Source of the DNA: Novosphingobium endophyticum
GTDB lineage: Bacteria > Pseudomonadota > Alphaproteobacteria > Sphingomonadales > Sphingomonadaceae
DNA length: 64,000 nucleotides
Assembly: GCF_014640675.1 (NCBI RefSeq)
Contig: NZ_BMHK01000002.1
Location: 124,001-188,000 of the forward strand
Reading direction: 5' to 3'
Part shown: positions 9,249 through 17,458 of the stretch, in pieces
Layout: the number at the start of each line of letters is the position of its first letter
How positions within the stretch are numbered: the stretch's first letter is position 1
Notes under the pieces: generated by a model
The model's input: the letters and a program-made list of their open reading frames with translations, nothing else
Databases searched by the model: none
Told to the model about the DNA's origin: nothing
Program-made: the position numbers and the translations under genes

Positions 9249-9998
9249 ATGACTACCATGACCGAACGGCACAAGACGCTCGAGAAGAACGTCACCCTGC
9301 TGGGGATCGCTGCGCTCGTCACCGTCGCCATCGGCGGCATCGTGGAAATCGCGCCGTTGTTCTGGATCGACAACACGATCGAGAAGGTGGACGGCGTGCG
9401 CCCCTACACCCCGCTCGAACAGGCCGGACGCGACATCTATGTGCGCGAGGGGTGCTATACCTGCCACAGCCAGATGATCCGCCCGTTCCGCGACGAGGTG
9501 GAGCGCTACGGGCACTACAGCCTGGCGGCGGAATCGATGTACGACCATCCCTTCCAGTGGGGCTCCAAGCGCACCGGGCCGGACCTTGCGCGGGTCGGCG
9601 GGCGCTATTCGGACGAGTGGCATGTGCAGCACTTGCGCAACCCGCAGTCGGTCGTGCCCGAAAGCGTGATGCCGCAATATGGCTTCCTCGCCGATCAGGA
9701 CCTCGAGGTTCCCGACATCGCCGCGAACCTCACCTCGCTGCGCCGGGTGGGCGTTCCCTATACCGAGAGGGATGTCGAGATGGCGATGGCCGACCTCAAG
9801 GCCCAGGCCGATCCCGAGGCCGACGCGGACGATCTCGCGGCGCGCTATCCCAAGGCGCAGATCCGCGACTTCGACGGCAACCCCTCGCGCCTCACCGAGA
9901 TGGATGCGCTCGTCGCCTACCTGCAGATGCTGGGCACGCTCGTCGACGTCAACGGCGCCGCCGCGCAGGAGGAACTGGCATCGGAGCAGGGCCGATGA
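9249..9998 (+). CDS. ccoO: cytochrome c oxidase cbb3-type, subunit II (monohaem cytochrome c)
   Basis: A 249-aa membrane-anchored c-type cytochrome that passes electrons from CcoP to CcoN. One membrane helix spans about residues 17-37. The single haem-binding site is CYTCH at C69, C72, H73, preceded by the typical [19 protein letters not shown] stretch. Methionine-rich VMPQYGF supplies the likely axial ligand. Start ATG 9249 follows an AACAGGGA ribosome site; the frame upstream overlaps ccoN and is a shadow. It overlaps ccoQ by four bases (ATGA), indicating translational coupling. Confidence 0.97.
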   Translation: MTTMTERHKTLEKNVTLLGIAALVTVAIGGIVEIAPLFWIDNTIEKVDGVRPYTPLEQAGRDIYVREGCYTCHSQMIRPFRDEVERYGHYSLAAESMYDHPFQWGSKRTGPDLARVGGRYSDEWHVQHLRNPQSVVPESVMPQYGFLADQDLEVPDIAANLTSLRRVGVPYTERDVEMAMADLKAQADPEADADDLAARYPKAQIRDFDGNPSRLTEMDALVAYLQMLGTLVDVNGAAAQEELASEQGR

Positions 9999-10165
9999 GT
10001 ACCCATTCCACTTACGACATGCTGCGGCACTTCGCCGACAGCTGGGGCCTCCTTGCCATGCTGGTCGTGTTCCTCGTGCTCGCGGCCTGGCCCTTCCGGC
10101 CCGGCGCGCGCGACAAGAACCACCATGCCGCGAACCTGATCTTCAAGGACGAGAACGATGGCTGA
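9995..10165 (+). CDS. ccoQ: cbb3-type oxidase small subunit CcoQ
   Basis: A 56-aa protein with one membrane helix (about residues 18-33, [16 protein letters not shown]) followed by a polar cytoplasmic tail, [16 protein letters not shown], typical of CcoQ/FixQ, which stabilises the assembled oxidase. The start overlaps the ccoO stop (ATGA at 9995-9998) and the end overlaps the ccoP start by eight bases. It was identified mainly by position and by the helix-plus-tail pattern. Confidence 0.92.
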   Translation: MSTHSTYDMLRHFADSWGLLAMLVVFLVLAAWPFRPGARDKNHHAANLIFKDENDG

Positions 10166-11111
10166 CGCAGACAAGACCCCGACAGCTGCCGGCAGGCGCA
10201 TCGATGAAGCGACGAACACCGCAACCGTCGGCCACGAGTGGGACGGGATCGAGGAACTCGACACCCCGATGCCGCGCTGGTGGCTGTGGACCTTCTACGC
10301 GACGATCGTCTTTTCGGTTGCCTACGCGGTGGCCTACCCGGCCTGGCCGCTGCTCTCGAAAGGTACGGAGGGTATGCTGGGCTGGTCGAGCCGGGGGCAG
10401 CTCCGCGCGGAACTCAACGCGCAGCAGGCGCAGCGCGAGCAAACCGTGGCGGCGCTGGCGCGGATGCCGATCGAGGAACTACCCGGGCATCCCGAACTGA
10501 TGCGCGCGGCGATCGCCGGCGGCGCGGCGGCATTCAAGGTCAACTGCGTCCAGTGCCACGGCGCGGGGGCGGCTGGCTTCAAGGGTTTCCCGAACCTCAA
10601 CGACGACGACTGGCTGTGGGGCGGCGATCTTCAGGCCATCGAAGCCTCTCTGGTCCACGGCGTGCGTCAGCCCGGCGATGACGCGACGCGCCAGTCGATG
10701 ATGCCGAACTTCGGCAAGGACGGGCTGCTCACTTCCGAGCAGGTGCAGGACGTCACGAGCTATGTCCTCAGTCTCTCGGGCCGGGAGAAGGCCAGCCCTG
10801 CCTCGCGGCGGGGAGCCGGGCTCTTCGCCGAAAACTGCGCCATCTGCCACGGTGCCGACGGCACCGGCAGTCGGGACTTCGGCGCGCCGAACCTCGCCGA
10901 TGCGATCTGGCTCTACGGTGGCACCCGCGAGGAGGTCACCGCGCAGATCAACGCGCCGCGCCATGGCGTCATGCCGGCCTGGGACACGCGCCTCGATCCG
11001 GTGACGATCAAGATGCTGACCGCCTACGTCCACTCGCTGGGCGGCGGCGAGAAGTTCGAAATCGCGCAGGCGTCATCCCGGGCTCGCCCCGGGACCGGTG
11101 ACGGTCTTTAG
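10158..11111 (+). CDS. ccoP: cytochrome c oxidase cbb3-type, subunit III (dihaem cytochrome c)
   Basis: A 317-aa dihaem cytochrome that accepts electrons from the bc1 complex or soluble cytochrome c. The N-terminal cytoplasmic part has the CcoP signature HEWDGIEELDTPMPRWW, then one membrane helix (about 43-64). Haem sites are CVQCH (C130-H134) and CAICH (C227-H231), with MMPNFG and VMPAWD supplying axial methionines. The natural domain ends near GGGEKFEIAQ. The last roughly 13 residues (ASSRARPGTGDGL) are encoded by the left arm of an intergenic repeat that begins at 11071, so the stop codon appears to have been replaced by repeat sequence. Confidence 0.97.
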   Translation: MADADKTPTAAGRRIDEATNTATVGHEWDGIEELDTPMPRWWLWTFYATIVFSVAYAVAYPAWPLLSKGTEGMLGWSSRGQLRAELNAQQAQREQTVAALARMPIEELPGHPELMRAAIAGGAAAFKVNCVQCHGAGAAGFKGFPNLNDDDWLWGGDLQAIEASLVHGVRQPGDDATRQSMMPNFGKDGLLTSEQVQDVTSYVLSLSGREKASPASRRGAGLFAENCAICHGADGTGSRDFGAPNLADAIWLYGGTREEVTAQINAPRHGVMPAWDTRLDPVTIKMLTAYVHSLGGGEKFEIAQASSRARPGTGDGL

Positions 11112-11176
11112 GCGGGGGCACCCGAGAAGATGCGCCTCAAGGACGCCAGCGGTCCCGGATCAGGTCCGGGATGACG
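11071..11176. repeat. REP-like palindromic repeat (copy 1), overlapping ccoP 3' end
   Basis: The left arm begins CGTCATCCCGGGCTCGCCC and the right arm ends GGTCCGGGATGACG. The arms are complementary (CGTCATCCCGG / CCGGGATGACG) and enclose about 80 bases. Similar elements lie at 17012-17130 and 35549-35668, with a single arm pair at 53138-53166. This copy differs because its left arm is translated as the end of ccoP. Confidence 0.8.
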
Positions 11177-11185
11177 AAGAGATAG

Positions 11186-12637
11186 ATGAAGATGGACCAG
11201 TCGCTCAACCTCAAGCCCGCATCGCTCTATGCGAAGCGCGAGCCGGTCTTCAACCGGCGTATCGATGGCAGGTTCCGGCGCCTAAAGTGGGCGATCATGG
11301 TCATCTGCCTCGCGATCTACTGGATCACACCGTGGATCCGCTGGGACCGTGGTCCCTATGCGCCGGATCAGGCGGTGCTGGTCGATCTCGCCCACCGCCG
11401 TTTCTACATGTTCGGCATCGAGATATGGCCGCACGAGTTCTACTTCGTGGCCGGCCTGCTCATCATGGCCGGCATCGGCCTGTTCCTCGTCACCAGCGCG
11501 GTGGGACGCGCATGGTGCGGCTATGCCTGTCCGCAGACCGTCTGGACCGACCTGTTCCAGCATGTCGACCGCTTTTTCGACGGGGATCGCAACGCGCGTT
11601 TCCGTCTCTACAAGGCGCCCTGGGGGCCAGCCAAGATCGCGCGGCGGCTGGGCAAGTGGAGCGTCTATCTCGCGATCAGCTTCGCCACCGGCGGCGCCTG
11701 GATCTTCTATTTCGCCGACGCGCCGACGCTGCACCAGGTATTCTGGTCCGGCACGGCGGCACCGGTCGCCTACGGAACCGTCTTCGTGCTGACGATGACA
11801 ACCTTCGTTCTGGGCGGTTTCATGCGCGAGCAGGTCTGCATCTACATGTGCCCCTGGCCGCGAATCCAGACCGCGATGCTCGACGAGAAGAGCCTGATCG
11901 TCACGTACAAGGACTGGCGAGGGGAGCCGCGCGGTTCGGTCAAGAAGGCGCAGAAGAACCCGGAGGCGTTCGGCGACTGCATCGACTGCAACCAGTGCGT
12001 CGCGGTCTGCCCCACCGGCATCGATATTCGCGAAGGGCCGCAGATCGGCTGCATCACCTGCGCGCTCTGCATCGATGCCTGCGACCGGGTGATGAGCGAA
12101 ACCGGGCGCCCGCGGGGGCTCATCGACTACGCCACGCTGGAAGATTCGGAACGCGAGAAGGCAGGCCAGCCGCCGACGCGCCACCTCAAGCTGATCTGGC
12201 GCCCGCGCACGGTGCTTTACTTCGCGGTCTGGGCCGGGATCGGCCTCGGCCTGCTGTTCCTGCTCGGCGCGCGCGTCCATACCGACCTGACCGTCGCGAA
12301 AGACCGCAACCCGCCGTATATCCTGATGAGCGACGGCTCGGTCCGCAACGCCTACACCCTGCGCCTGCGCAACATGCAGGGCCGGCCGAGGCAGATGGAG
12401 ATTGCCATCGAAGGCCTGCCCGGCGCGAAAATGTGGAGCGACGACATCGGCATGGAAGAGGCAGCGCGCACCCTGACCCGCACCGTTCCCGCCGACGAGA
12501 CGCAGAGTCTGCGCGCCTATGTCGTGGTCCCCGCCGGCACCGCTTCGCAGGAGTTCACGTTCAACCTGCGGGCCATGGGCGAAGAGCGCGAACAGGACAG
12601 CGCGCAGGCCCAGTTCGACACCCCAGGAGTAGAATGA
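11186..12637 (+). CDS. ccoG: cbb3 oxidase accessory ferredoxin-like membrane protein CcoG
   Basis: A 483-aa inner-membrane protein (FixG/RdxA family) needed for cbb3 oxidase assembly, with a proposed role in reducing copper for insertion. Membrane segments lie near residues 34-50, 85-103, 160-178 and 197-213, with a further one near 340-357. Two [4Fe-4S] motifs are complete: C265-x2-C268-x2-C271-x3-C275 and C289-x2-C292-x2-C295-x3-C299. Further conserved cysteines occur in WCGYACPQTVW and CIYMCPWPR. The C-terminal third is an Ig-like periplasmic domain. ATG 11186 and ATG 11192 are both possible starts. It follows the repeat after ccoP by nine bases and overlaps ccoH by four. Confidence 0.95.
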   Translation: MKMDQSLNLKPASLYAKREPVFNRRIDGRFRRLKWAIMVICLAIYWITPWIRWDRGPYAPDQAVLVDLAHRRFYMFGIEIWPHEFYFVAGLLIMAGIGLFLVTSAVGRAWCGYACPQTVWTDLFQHVDRFFDGDRNARFRLYKAPWGPAKIARRLGKWSVYLAISFATGGAWIFYFADAPTLHQVFWSGTAAPVAYGTVFVLTMTTFVLGGFMREQVCIYMCPWPRIQTAMLDEKSLIVTYKDWRGEPRGSVKKAQKNPEAFGDCIDCNQCVAVCPTGIDIREGPQIGCITCALCIDACDRVMSETGRPRGLIDYATLEDSEREKAGQPPTRHLKLIWRPRTVLYFAVWAGIGLGLLFLLGARVHTDLTVAKDRNPPYILMSDGSVRNAYTLRLRNMQGRPRQMEIAIEGLPGAKMWSDDIGMEEAARTLTRTVPADETQSLRAYVVVPAGTASQEFTFNLRAMGEEREQDSAQAQFDTPGVE

Positions 12638-13152
12638 TGAGGCCAAGCAGCAGCAACCGCACTTCCCCCCAGCCCAATCCCTCCCCTGAAGGGGAGGGGC
12701 TTGCGAGAATCCGCCCCTTCACCGGCAAGCACATGGCGGCGATTCTTGTCGCCGGCTTCGGCGTGGTCGTCGCCGTCAACTTCACCATGGCGGGCCTTGC
12801 CGGTTCGACCTTCGGGGGGATCGTCGTCGAGAACACCTACGTTGCCAGCCAAAAGTTCAACGGCTGGCTCGACGAAGCGAAGGCGCAGGAAGCGCTGGGC
12901 TGGAAGCTCGTCGCCTCGCGCCGCCCCGATGGCCGCGTCGTCGTCGAGCTGGCGGCGGCCCCGGCCTATCCTGACGTAACCGCGATCGCCCGCCATCCGC
13001 TTGGGCGCCAGCCCGACATGGTGCTGACGTTCGTCCCCGACGCAAGCGGTGCCTATGTCAGCCGCGAGGCGCTCCCCGAAGGCCGCTGGACGGTGCGCTT
13101 CACGGTCGAGGCGCAAAGACAGACCTGGCGCAGCGAACAGGCGATCCGATGA
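12634..13152 (+). CDS. ccoH: cbb3 oxidase maturation protein CcoH/FixH
   Basis: A 172-aa single-pass membrane protein of the FixH family, needed for stable cbb3 assembly. The membrane helix is near residues 33-55 (HMAAILVAGFGVVVAVNF), followed by the family motif VVENTYVASQKFNGWL and a periplasmic domain. The start ATG at 12634 overlaps the ccoG stop, with AGGAG just upstream. Residues about 10-23 (TSPQPNPSPEGEGL) are encoded by a palindrome at 12679-12698 and look like an inserted repeat, because other FixH proteins begin close to the helix. The end overlaps ccoI by four bases. Confidence 0.88.
   Translation: MMRPSSSNRTSPQPNPSPEGEGLARIRPFTGKHMAAILVAGFGVVVAVNFTMAGLAGSTFGGIVVENTYVASQKFNGWLDEAKAQEALGWKLVASRRPDGRVVVELAAAPAYPDVTAIARHPLGRQPDMVLTFVPDASGAYVSREALPEGRWTVRFTVEAQRQTWRSEQAIR
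12679..12698. repeat. palindrome inside the ccoH coding region
   Basis: CCCTCCCC-TGAA-GGGGAGGG has a perfect 8-bp stem and a GNRA-like loop. It lies in frame near the 5' end of ccoH and encodes the Pro/Glu/Gly-rich leader. It resembles the intergenic palindrome at 2308-2327. Confidence 0.7.
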
Positions 13153-15287
13153 ACGCGCCCGTGACCGACATCCGGCCCGCCGAGGCCGCCCGCATCGACA
13201 GCCGCTTCACCGTGCCAGGCATGCGCTGCGCCGGCTGCATCGGCAAGATCGAGCGGGGGCTTGGCGCCGTGCCCGGTGTTGCCGCCGCGCGGGTCAACTT
13301 CTCGGCCAGGCGCGTCGCCGTCAGTCATGCGTCCGACCTGACGGGCGAGGCGATTATCGGGGAATTGCGCAAGCTCGGTTTCGATGCGGAGCGCGCCGCC
13401 GAGAACCCGCTTGCCCGCGACGATGCCGAGACCAGGCGGCTGCTGCGCGCCCTGGCGGTGGCGGGCTTCGGCATGATGAACATCATGCTGCTCTCCGTCA
13501 GCGTCTGGTCGGGCGCGGAAGGCGAGACGCGCGACCTGTTCCACCTGATCTCGGCGCTGATCGCCATTCCGGTGATCGCCTATTCCGGCCGCCCGTTCTT
13601 CTCCTCGGCGCTGATGGCGCTGCGCTATGGCCGCACCAACATGGACGTGCCGATTTCGATCGGCGTCCTGCTGGCGACGGGCATGAGCCTCTACGAGACG
13701 ATGACCGGGGGGGCGCACGCCTATTTCGACGGCGCGGTCATGCTGCTGTTCTTCCTGCTCGCGGGCCGGGTGCTCGATGCGATGATGCGGGGCAGGGCGC
13801 GCTCGGGCATCGCCTCGTTGCTCGGCCGCATGGGCCGGGGCGCGCAGGTCGTCGGGCCCGACGGCGCCACGCACTACGTCGAGGCCGACCGTCTCGCCCC
13901 CGGCATGGTCATGCTGGTGGCGGCGGGCGAAGCGCTGGCCGCCGATGGCGAGATCGTCGAGGGCCGCACCACCATCGATTCCTCCATGCTCACCGGCGAG
14001 AGCGCCCCCAGGGCCGTGGGGCCGGGCGATCTGATTCACGCCGGCATGGTCAACCTCGGCAATCCGGTGCGCCTGAAGGTGACGGCCGCGGCGCAGGACA
14101 CCGCCATTGCCGACATCGCGCGGCTGATGGACGAGGCCGGCCAGTCGCGCTCGCGCTACGTGCGCTTCGCGGACAAGGCCGCGCGGCTTTACGCGCCAGC
14201 CGTCCACAGCCTCGCTTTCCTCAGCTTCTGCGGTTGGTTGATCGTCGGGGGCGGCGTCCATCATTCGCTGACGATCGCGGTCGCCGTGCTCATCATCACC
14301 TGCCCTTGCGCGCTGGGCCTCGCGGTTCCGGCGGCACAGGTCGTCGCGGCAAGCGCGCTGATGAAGCGCGGTCTGCTCATCAAGGATGGCTCCGCGCTCG
14401 AACGCCTCGCCGAAGTGGACGAGGCGCTGTTCGACAAGACCGGCACGCTCACGCTGGGCGAACCGCGTCCCGCCGACCTGACCGCTCTCGATGCCCGCAA
14501 GCGCGGCATCGCCCTTGCTCTCGCGCAGGCGAGTCGTCATCCGCTCAGTCGCGGTCTGGCGCAGGCACTGCGGGCGGAAGGCGCGGAACCGGCGGCGCTC
14601 GACGGGGTTGGCGAGACGGCCGGCAGCGGCATGACCGGCCGGTTCGAGGGGCAGGACGTCGCGCTGCTGCGTCCCGAAATCGAGACCGGCGGGCTGGCGG
14701 TGGACCTGCTGGTGGGCGAGACGCGCGCCCGCATCGCCTTTGCCGACCCGCTGCGGCCCGATGCGCGCGAGACGCTCGCCCAGCTTGCGGCGCAAGGCGT
14801 GTCGTCGGCCATCGCCTCGGGCGACCGGGCGCAATCGGTCGCCGTGGTCGCGCGCGAGCTGGGCCTGTTCGCGGCGGCGGGGATGCATCCGGCGGACAAG
14901 CTCGCCCTGCTCGAACGCAAGGCCGGGCAAGGGCGCAAGGTGCTGATGATCGGTGACGGGCTCAACGATGGCCCGGCGCTCGCCCGCGCCCATGCCTCGA
15001 TAGCACCCGGCGGTGCCAGCGACGTCAGCCAGCAGGCCGCCGACGCGGTATTCGTGGGCGAGCGGCTGATGCCGGTCGCGCTGGCGGTTCGGGTCGCGCG
15101 CGCGACGATGCGCATCGTCCGCCAGAATTTCGCGCTGGCGGTGGTCTACAACGTCTTCGCGGTGCCGCTTGCGATCTTCGGCTATGTGACCCCGCTCGTC
15201 GCGGCCATCGCCATGTCGGCCAGCTCGCTCATCGTCGTCGGCAATTCGCTGCGTCTTGCGCGCGCGGCGGGGAAGGAGGCGGCATGA
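13149..15287 (+). CDS. ccoI: copper-translocating P1B-type ATPase for cbb3 oxidase (CcoI/FixI)
   Basis: A 712-aa P-type ATPase that supplies copper for the CuB centre during cbb3 assembly. The N-terminal heavy-metal domain has C27-AG-C30 (MRCAGC). The transmembrane metal site is C385-P-C387, the phosphorylated Asp is D429 in DKTGT, the actuator motif is LTGES near 281, and the hinge is GDGLND near 600. Eight membrane segments are expected for the family. The HP motif is present as SRHPLS. The start overlaps the ccoH stop (ATGA) and the end overlaps ccoS (ATGA). Confidence 0.96.
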   Translation: MNAPVTDIRPAEAARIDSRFTVPGMRCAGCIGKIERGLGAVPGVAAARVNFSARRVAVSHASDLTGEAIIGELRKLGFDAERAAENPLARDDAETRRLLRALAVAGFGMMNIMLLSVSVWSGAEGETRDLFHLISALIAIPVIAYSGRPFFSSALMALRYGRTNMDVPISIGVLLATGMSLYETMTGGAHAYFDGAVMLLFFLLAGRVLDAMMRGRARSGIASLLGRMGRGAQVVGPDGATHYVEADRLAPGMVMLVAAGEALAADGEIVEGRTTIDSSMLTGESAPRAVGPGDLIHAGMVNLGNPVRLKVTAAAQDTAIADIARLMDEAGQSRSRYVRFADKAARLYAPAVHSLAFLSFCGWLIVGGGVHHSLTIAVAVLIITCPCALGLAVPAAQVVAASALMKRGLLIKDGSALERLAEVDEALFDKTGTLTLGEPRPADLTALDARKRGIALALAQASRHPLSRGLAQALRAEGAEPAALDGVGETAGSGMTGRFEGQDVALLRPEIETGGLAVDLLVGETRARIAFADPLRPDARETLAQLAAQGVSSAIASGDRAQSVAVVARELGLFAAAGMHPADKLALLERKAGQGRKVLMIGDGLNDGPALARAHASIAPGGASDVSQQAADAVFVGERLMPVALAVRVARATMRIVRQNFALAVVYNVFAVPLAIFGYVTPLVAAIAMSASSLIVVGNSLRLARAAGKEAA

Positions 15288-15436
15288 CCATCCTCGGCAT
15301 GCTCATTCCGCTGGCCCTGCTGATGGGCATGCTTGGCCTCGCCGCCTTCTTCTGGGCGATGAACAGCGGCCAGTTCGAGGATCTCGACGGGGCGGCCAAC
15401 CGCATCCTGATCGAGGAGGACGAGAACCGGCCATGA
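15284..15436 (+). CDS. ccoS: cbb3-type oxidase assembly protein CcoS
   Basis: A 50-aa protein with an N-terminal membrane helix (LGMLIPLALLMGMLGLAAFFWA) and the CcoS signature SGQFEDLDGAANRIL, followed by an acidic tail. CcoS is needed for cofactor insertion into cbb3 oxidase. GGAAGGAGG precedes the ATG, and the gene overlaps both neighbours by four bases. Confidence 0.94.
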   Translation: MTILGMLIPLALLMGMLGLAAFFWAMNSGQFEDLDGAANRILIEEDENRP

Positions 15437-15654
15437 GGCGCCAGCTCGCCCTGCTGTCCGCGCTGGCGCTGGTGCCCGCGATGATCGGCCCGCTGCAGGC
15501 GGAGGCGCGTTCCCTCGTCGCTCCGCTGTGCGGCGGAGCGAGCCTGTCGATTCCCGTTGCCCCCGAAGGGCCTCCCGGCCCGTCGCAAGGCCCCTGCTGC
15601 GCCAAGGGCTGCCACGCCGGGTCCTGCCGCAAGCGACTTGATCGACCGCAATGA
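15433..15654 (+). CDS. small secreted cysteine-rich protein in the cco operon
   Basis: A 73-aa protein I cannot assign to a family. Residues 1-24 form a signal peptide (MRRQLALLSALALVPAMIG...QAEA). The mature part is Pro/Gly-rich and contains C33, C55, C56, C60, H61 and C65, with the cluster CCAKGCHAGSC. The start (ATGA) overlaps the ccoS stop and the end (ATGA) overlaps the hemN start, so it is translated within the oxidase operon and is probably real. A periplasmic copper- or haem-handling role would suit the location and Cys/His content, but this is inference. It could equally be a dispensable spacer ORF. Confidence 0.6.
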   Translation: MRRQLALLSALALVPAMIGPLQAEARSLVAPLCGGASLSIPVAPEGPPGPSQGPCCAKGCHAGSCRKRLDRPQ

Positions 15655-17000
15655 CGCCGCGCGCCGCCAGGGCGATGGTGCCCGGCATGTGGACATATCT
15701 GCCAGACCTCCTCGCGGTTCCCGTACCGCGCTACACCAGCTTCCCCACGGCGGCCGACTTCGGCGAAGGCGTTGGCGCCGGCGAGTTCATGCACGCGTTG
15801 GAGGGGGAGACGGGCGAGGTCTCGCTCTATGTCCATATCCCGTTCTGCGAGAAGATCTGCTGGTACTGCGGCTGCAACACCAGCGTAGCCAATCGCAAGG
15901 ACCGGGTGGCGAGCTATCTCGACGCGCTGCACCGCGAGGTCGAGCTGGTCGCCGAGCATCTGCCCAATGCCTCCCGGGTAACGCGCATCGCCTTCGGCGG
16001 CGGCAGCCCCAACGGGATTTCGCCGATCGACTTCGTACGGCTGGTGGACACGCTGACGCTGCAGTTCGGCGCATCCCGTCCGGTCATTTCGGTCGAGCTG
16101 GATCCGCGTACCTTGCGGCCGGACTGGGCATCGGTGATCGCGGCGGTCGGGATGGAACGGGCCAGTCTCGGCGTACAGACCTTCGCACCGCACCTGCAGC
16201 AGGCGATCGGCCGCGTTCAGCCGGTAACGATGATCGAGAACGCCACCGCCATGCTGCGCGGCGCCGGCGTCCATTCGCTCAACTTCGACCTGATGTACGG
16301 ACTGCCCGGCCAGACCATGGCGGACCTGCGCGGGTCGCTCGAACAGACCGTGGCGCTGGGCGCGGACCGTATCGCGCTGTTCGGCTATGCCCATGTGCCG
16401 CACCTGATCGCGCGCCAGAGGAAAATCGACGCCAGCGCCTTGCCGGATGCCGAGACGCGGTTCCGCATGGCGGCGTTCGGGTATGAGTTCCTTGTCGGCG
16501 AGGGCTATGTCCCGGTCGGCTTCGATCACTTTGCCCGGCCGGACGATTCGCTGGCGCAGGCCGCGCTTTCCGGCAGGCTGCGGCGCAATTTCCAGGGCTT
16601 TACCGAGGATCAGGCGCCAGTGGTGATCGGTCTGGGCTCATCCTCGATCAGCAGCTTTCCCGACCTTCTCGTCCAGAACGAGAAGAACACCGGGCGCTAT
16701 CGCATGATGCTCTCCCAGGATCGGCTGACCGCCAACCGGGGCGTCGTGCGCAGTGCCGAAGACCGTCGACGGGCAGCCGTTATCGAAAAGCTGCTGTGTC
16801 AGGGGCGGGTGCGGGTCGACCCGGACTTGCGGCGCGAGGCGCGGCCGATGCTGGCCCCTTACCTCGATGCGCGGCTTTGCGAGTTCGACGGCGCCGATCT
16901 CGTCATCCTGCCCGGCGGAGTGCCTTATGCGCGCTCGATCGCGGCGCGCTTCGATCCCTATCGCAAGGATTCGCTGCGCCGCTTCAGTTCGGCGGTGTGA
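15651..17000 (+). CDS. hemN: oxygen-independent coproporphyrinogen III oxidase (radical SAM)
   Basis: A 449-aa radical-SAM enzyme that oxidatively decarboxylates coproporphyrinogen III to protoporphyrinogen IX without O2. The cluster motif is C66-x3-C70-x2-C73 within HIPFCEKICWYCGCNT, with the HemN-specific extra Cys75. The SAM-binding GGG motif reads GGGSPN rather than the usual GGGTP. N-terminal PRYTSFPTA is the HemN substrate-region signature. The ATG at 15651 overlaps the upstream stop, supporting coupling; ATGs at 15675 and 15687 are alternatives. As the last gene of the cbb3 operon it gains control from the ccoN FNR box, matching haem supply to the oxidase under low oxygen. Confidence 0.93.
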   Translation: MTPRAARAMVPGMWTYLPDLLAVPVPRYTSFPTAADFGEGVGAGEFMHALEGETGEVSLYVHIPFCEKICWYCGCNTSVANRKDRVASYLDALHREVELVAEHLPNASRVTRIAFGGGSPNGISPIDFVRLVDTLTLQFGASRPVISVELDPRTLRPDWASVIAAVGMERASLGVQTFAPHLQQAIGRVQPVTMIENATAMLRGAGVHSLNFDLMYGLPGQTMADLRGSLEQTVALGADRIALFGYAHVPHLIARQRKIDASALPDAETRFRMAAFGYEFLVGEGYVPVGFDHFARPDDSLAQAALSGRLRRNFQGFTEDQAPVVIGLGSSSISSFPDLLVQNEKNTGRYRMMLSQDRLTANRGVVRSAEDRRRAAVIEKLLCQGRVRVDPDLRREARPMLAPYLDARLCEFDGADLVILPGGVPYARSIAARFDPYRKDSLRRFSSAV

Positions 17001-17011
17001 TCGAAAACCAA

Positions 17012-17130
17012 CGTCATCCCGGACTTGATCCGGGATCGCTGGCGGTGTTTACGAGCAACCTCGCCGAGCGCCTGACCGGGATGTTGCGCCGAGCGACCGC
17101 CCCCGGTCCCGGGGCGAGCCCGGGATGACG
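17012..17130. repeat. REP-like palindromic repeat (copy 2)
   Basis: It begins CGTCATCCCGGACTTGATCC, passes through CTGGCGGTGTTTACGAGCAA and ends CGAGCCCGGGATGACG. Outer arms are complementary. The internal block GTGTTTACGAGCAACC is shared with copy 3 at 35549-35668. It fills the gap between hemN and the convergent pilZ gene. Confidence 0.85.
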
Positions 17131-17154
17131 CGAGCGGATTATCGCGCGCTTCGC

Positions 17155-17448
17155 CTAAACCCGCGTGTCGAACTCGACTCCGAACAGGTTTCCCTCGGTC
17201 CAGCGCACCAGCCCCCACAGTTCGCGGCCGTCCTCGAGCTGCGCGCGCACCACTTCGTTCTCGGCCGGCGGGCTGCCCGCGGCCGCCGCGCTGAGACCGC
17301 GCGAGGAAATGTCGCGCACGATGACGTCGATGGTCTGCCCGCTGGCATCGTAGAGGGTGAAGCGCGTGCATTGATTGCGCCGGCGCTCACGCAGGATCGG
17401 AGTCGGCTTGAAACGGCTGGTGTCCATGTGCCCGTAATACGGCAGCAT
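17155..17448 (-). CDS. PilZ domain protein
   Basis: A 97-aa protein made of one PilZ domain, a cyclic-di-GMP sensor. The two binding motifs are visible: RERRR near residues 20-24 and VRDISSRGL (D/N-x-S-x2-G) near 44-52. The end, LFGVEFD, is also typical. ATG 17427 (MDTSRF) is an alternative start. Two cysteine-free strands follow each motif, as expected for the six-stranded barrel. It ends near the repeat after hemN, and the upstream gene pair on the same strand starts elsewhere, so it is probably transcribed from its own promoter or as the tail of the Rieske-BVMO unit. The effector target is not evident. Confidence 0.82.
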   Translation of the reverse strand: MLPYYGHMDTSRFKPTPILRERRRNQCTRFTLYDASGQTIDVIVRDISSRGLSAAAAGSPPAENEVVRAQLEDGRELWGLVRWTEGNLFGVEFDTRV

Positions 17449-17458
17449 GGTTAAGGGT

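Noticed and set aside
7352..9376. 674-aa open frame opposite ccoN
   Set aside because: Antisense shadow; His/Asp/Arg-rich composition and overlap with the FNR box region.
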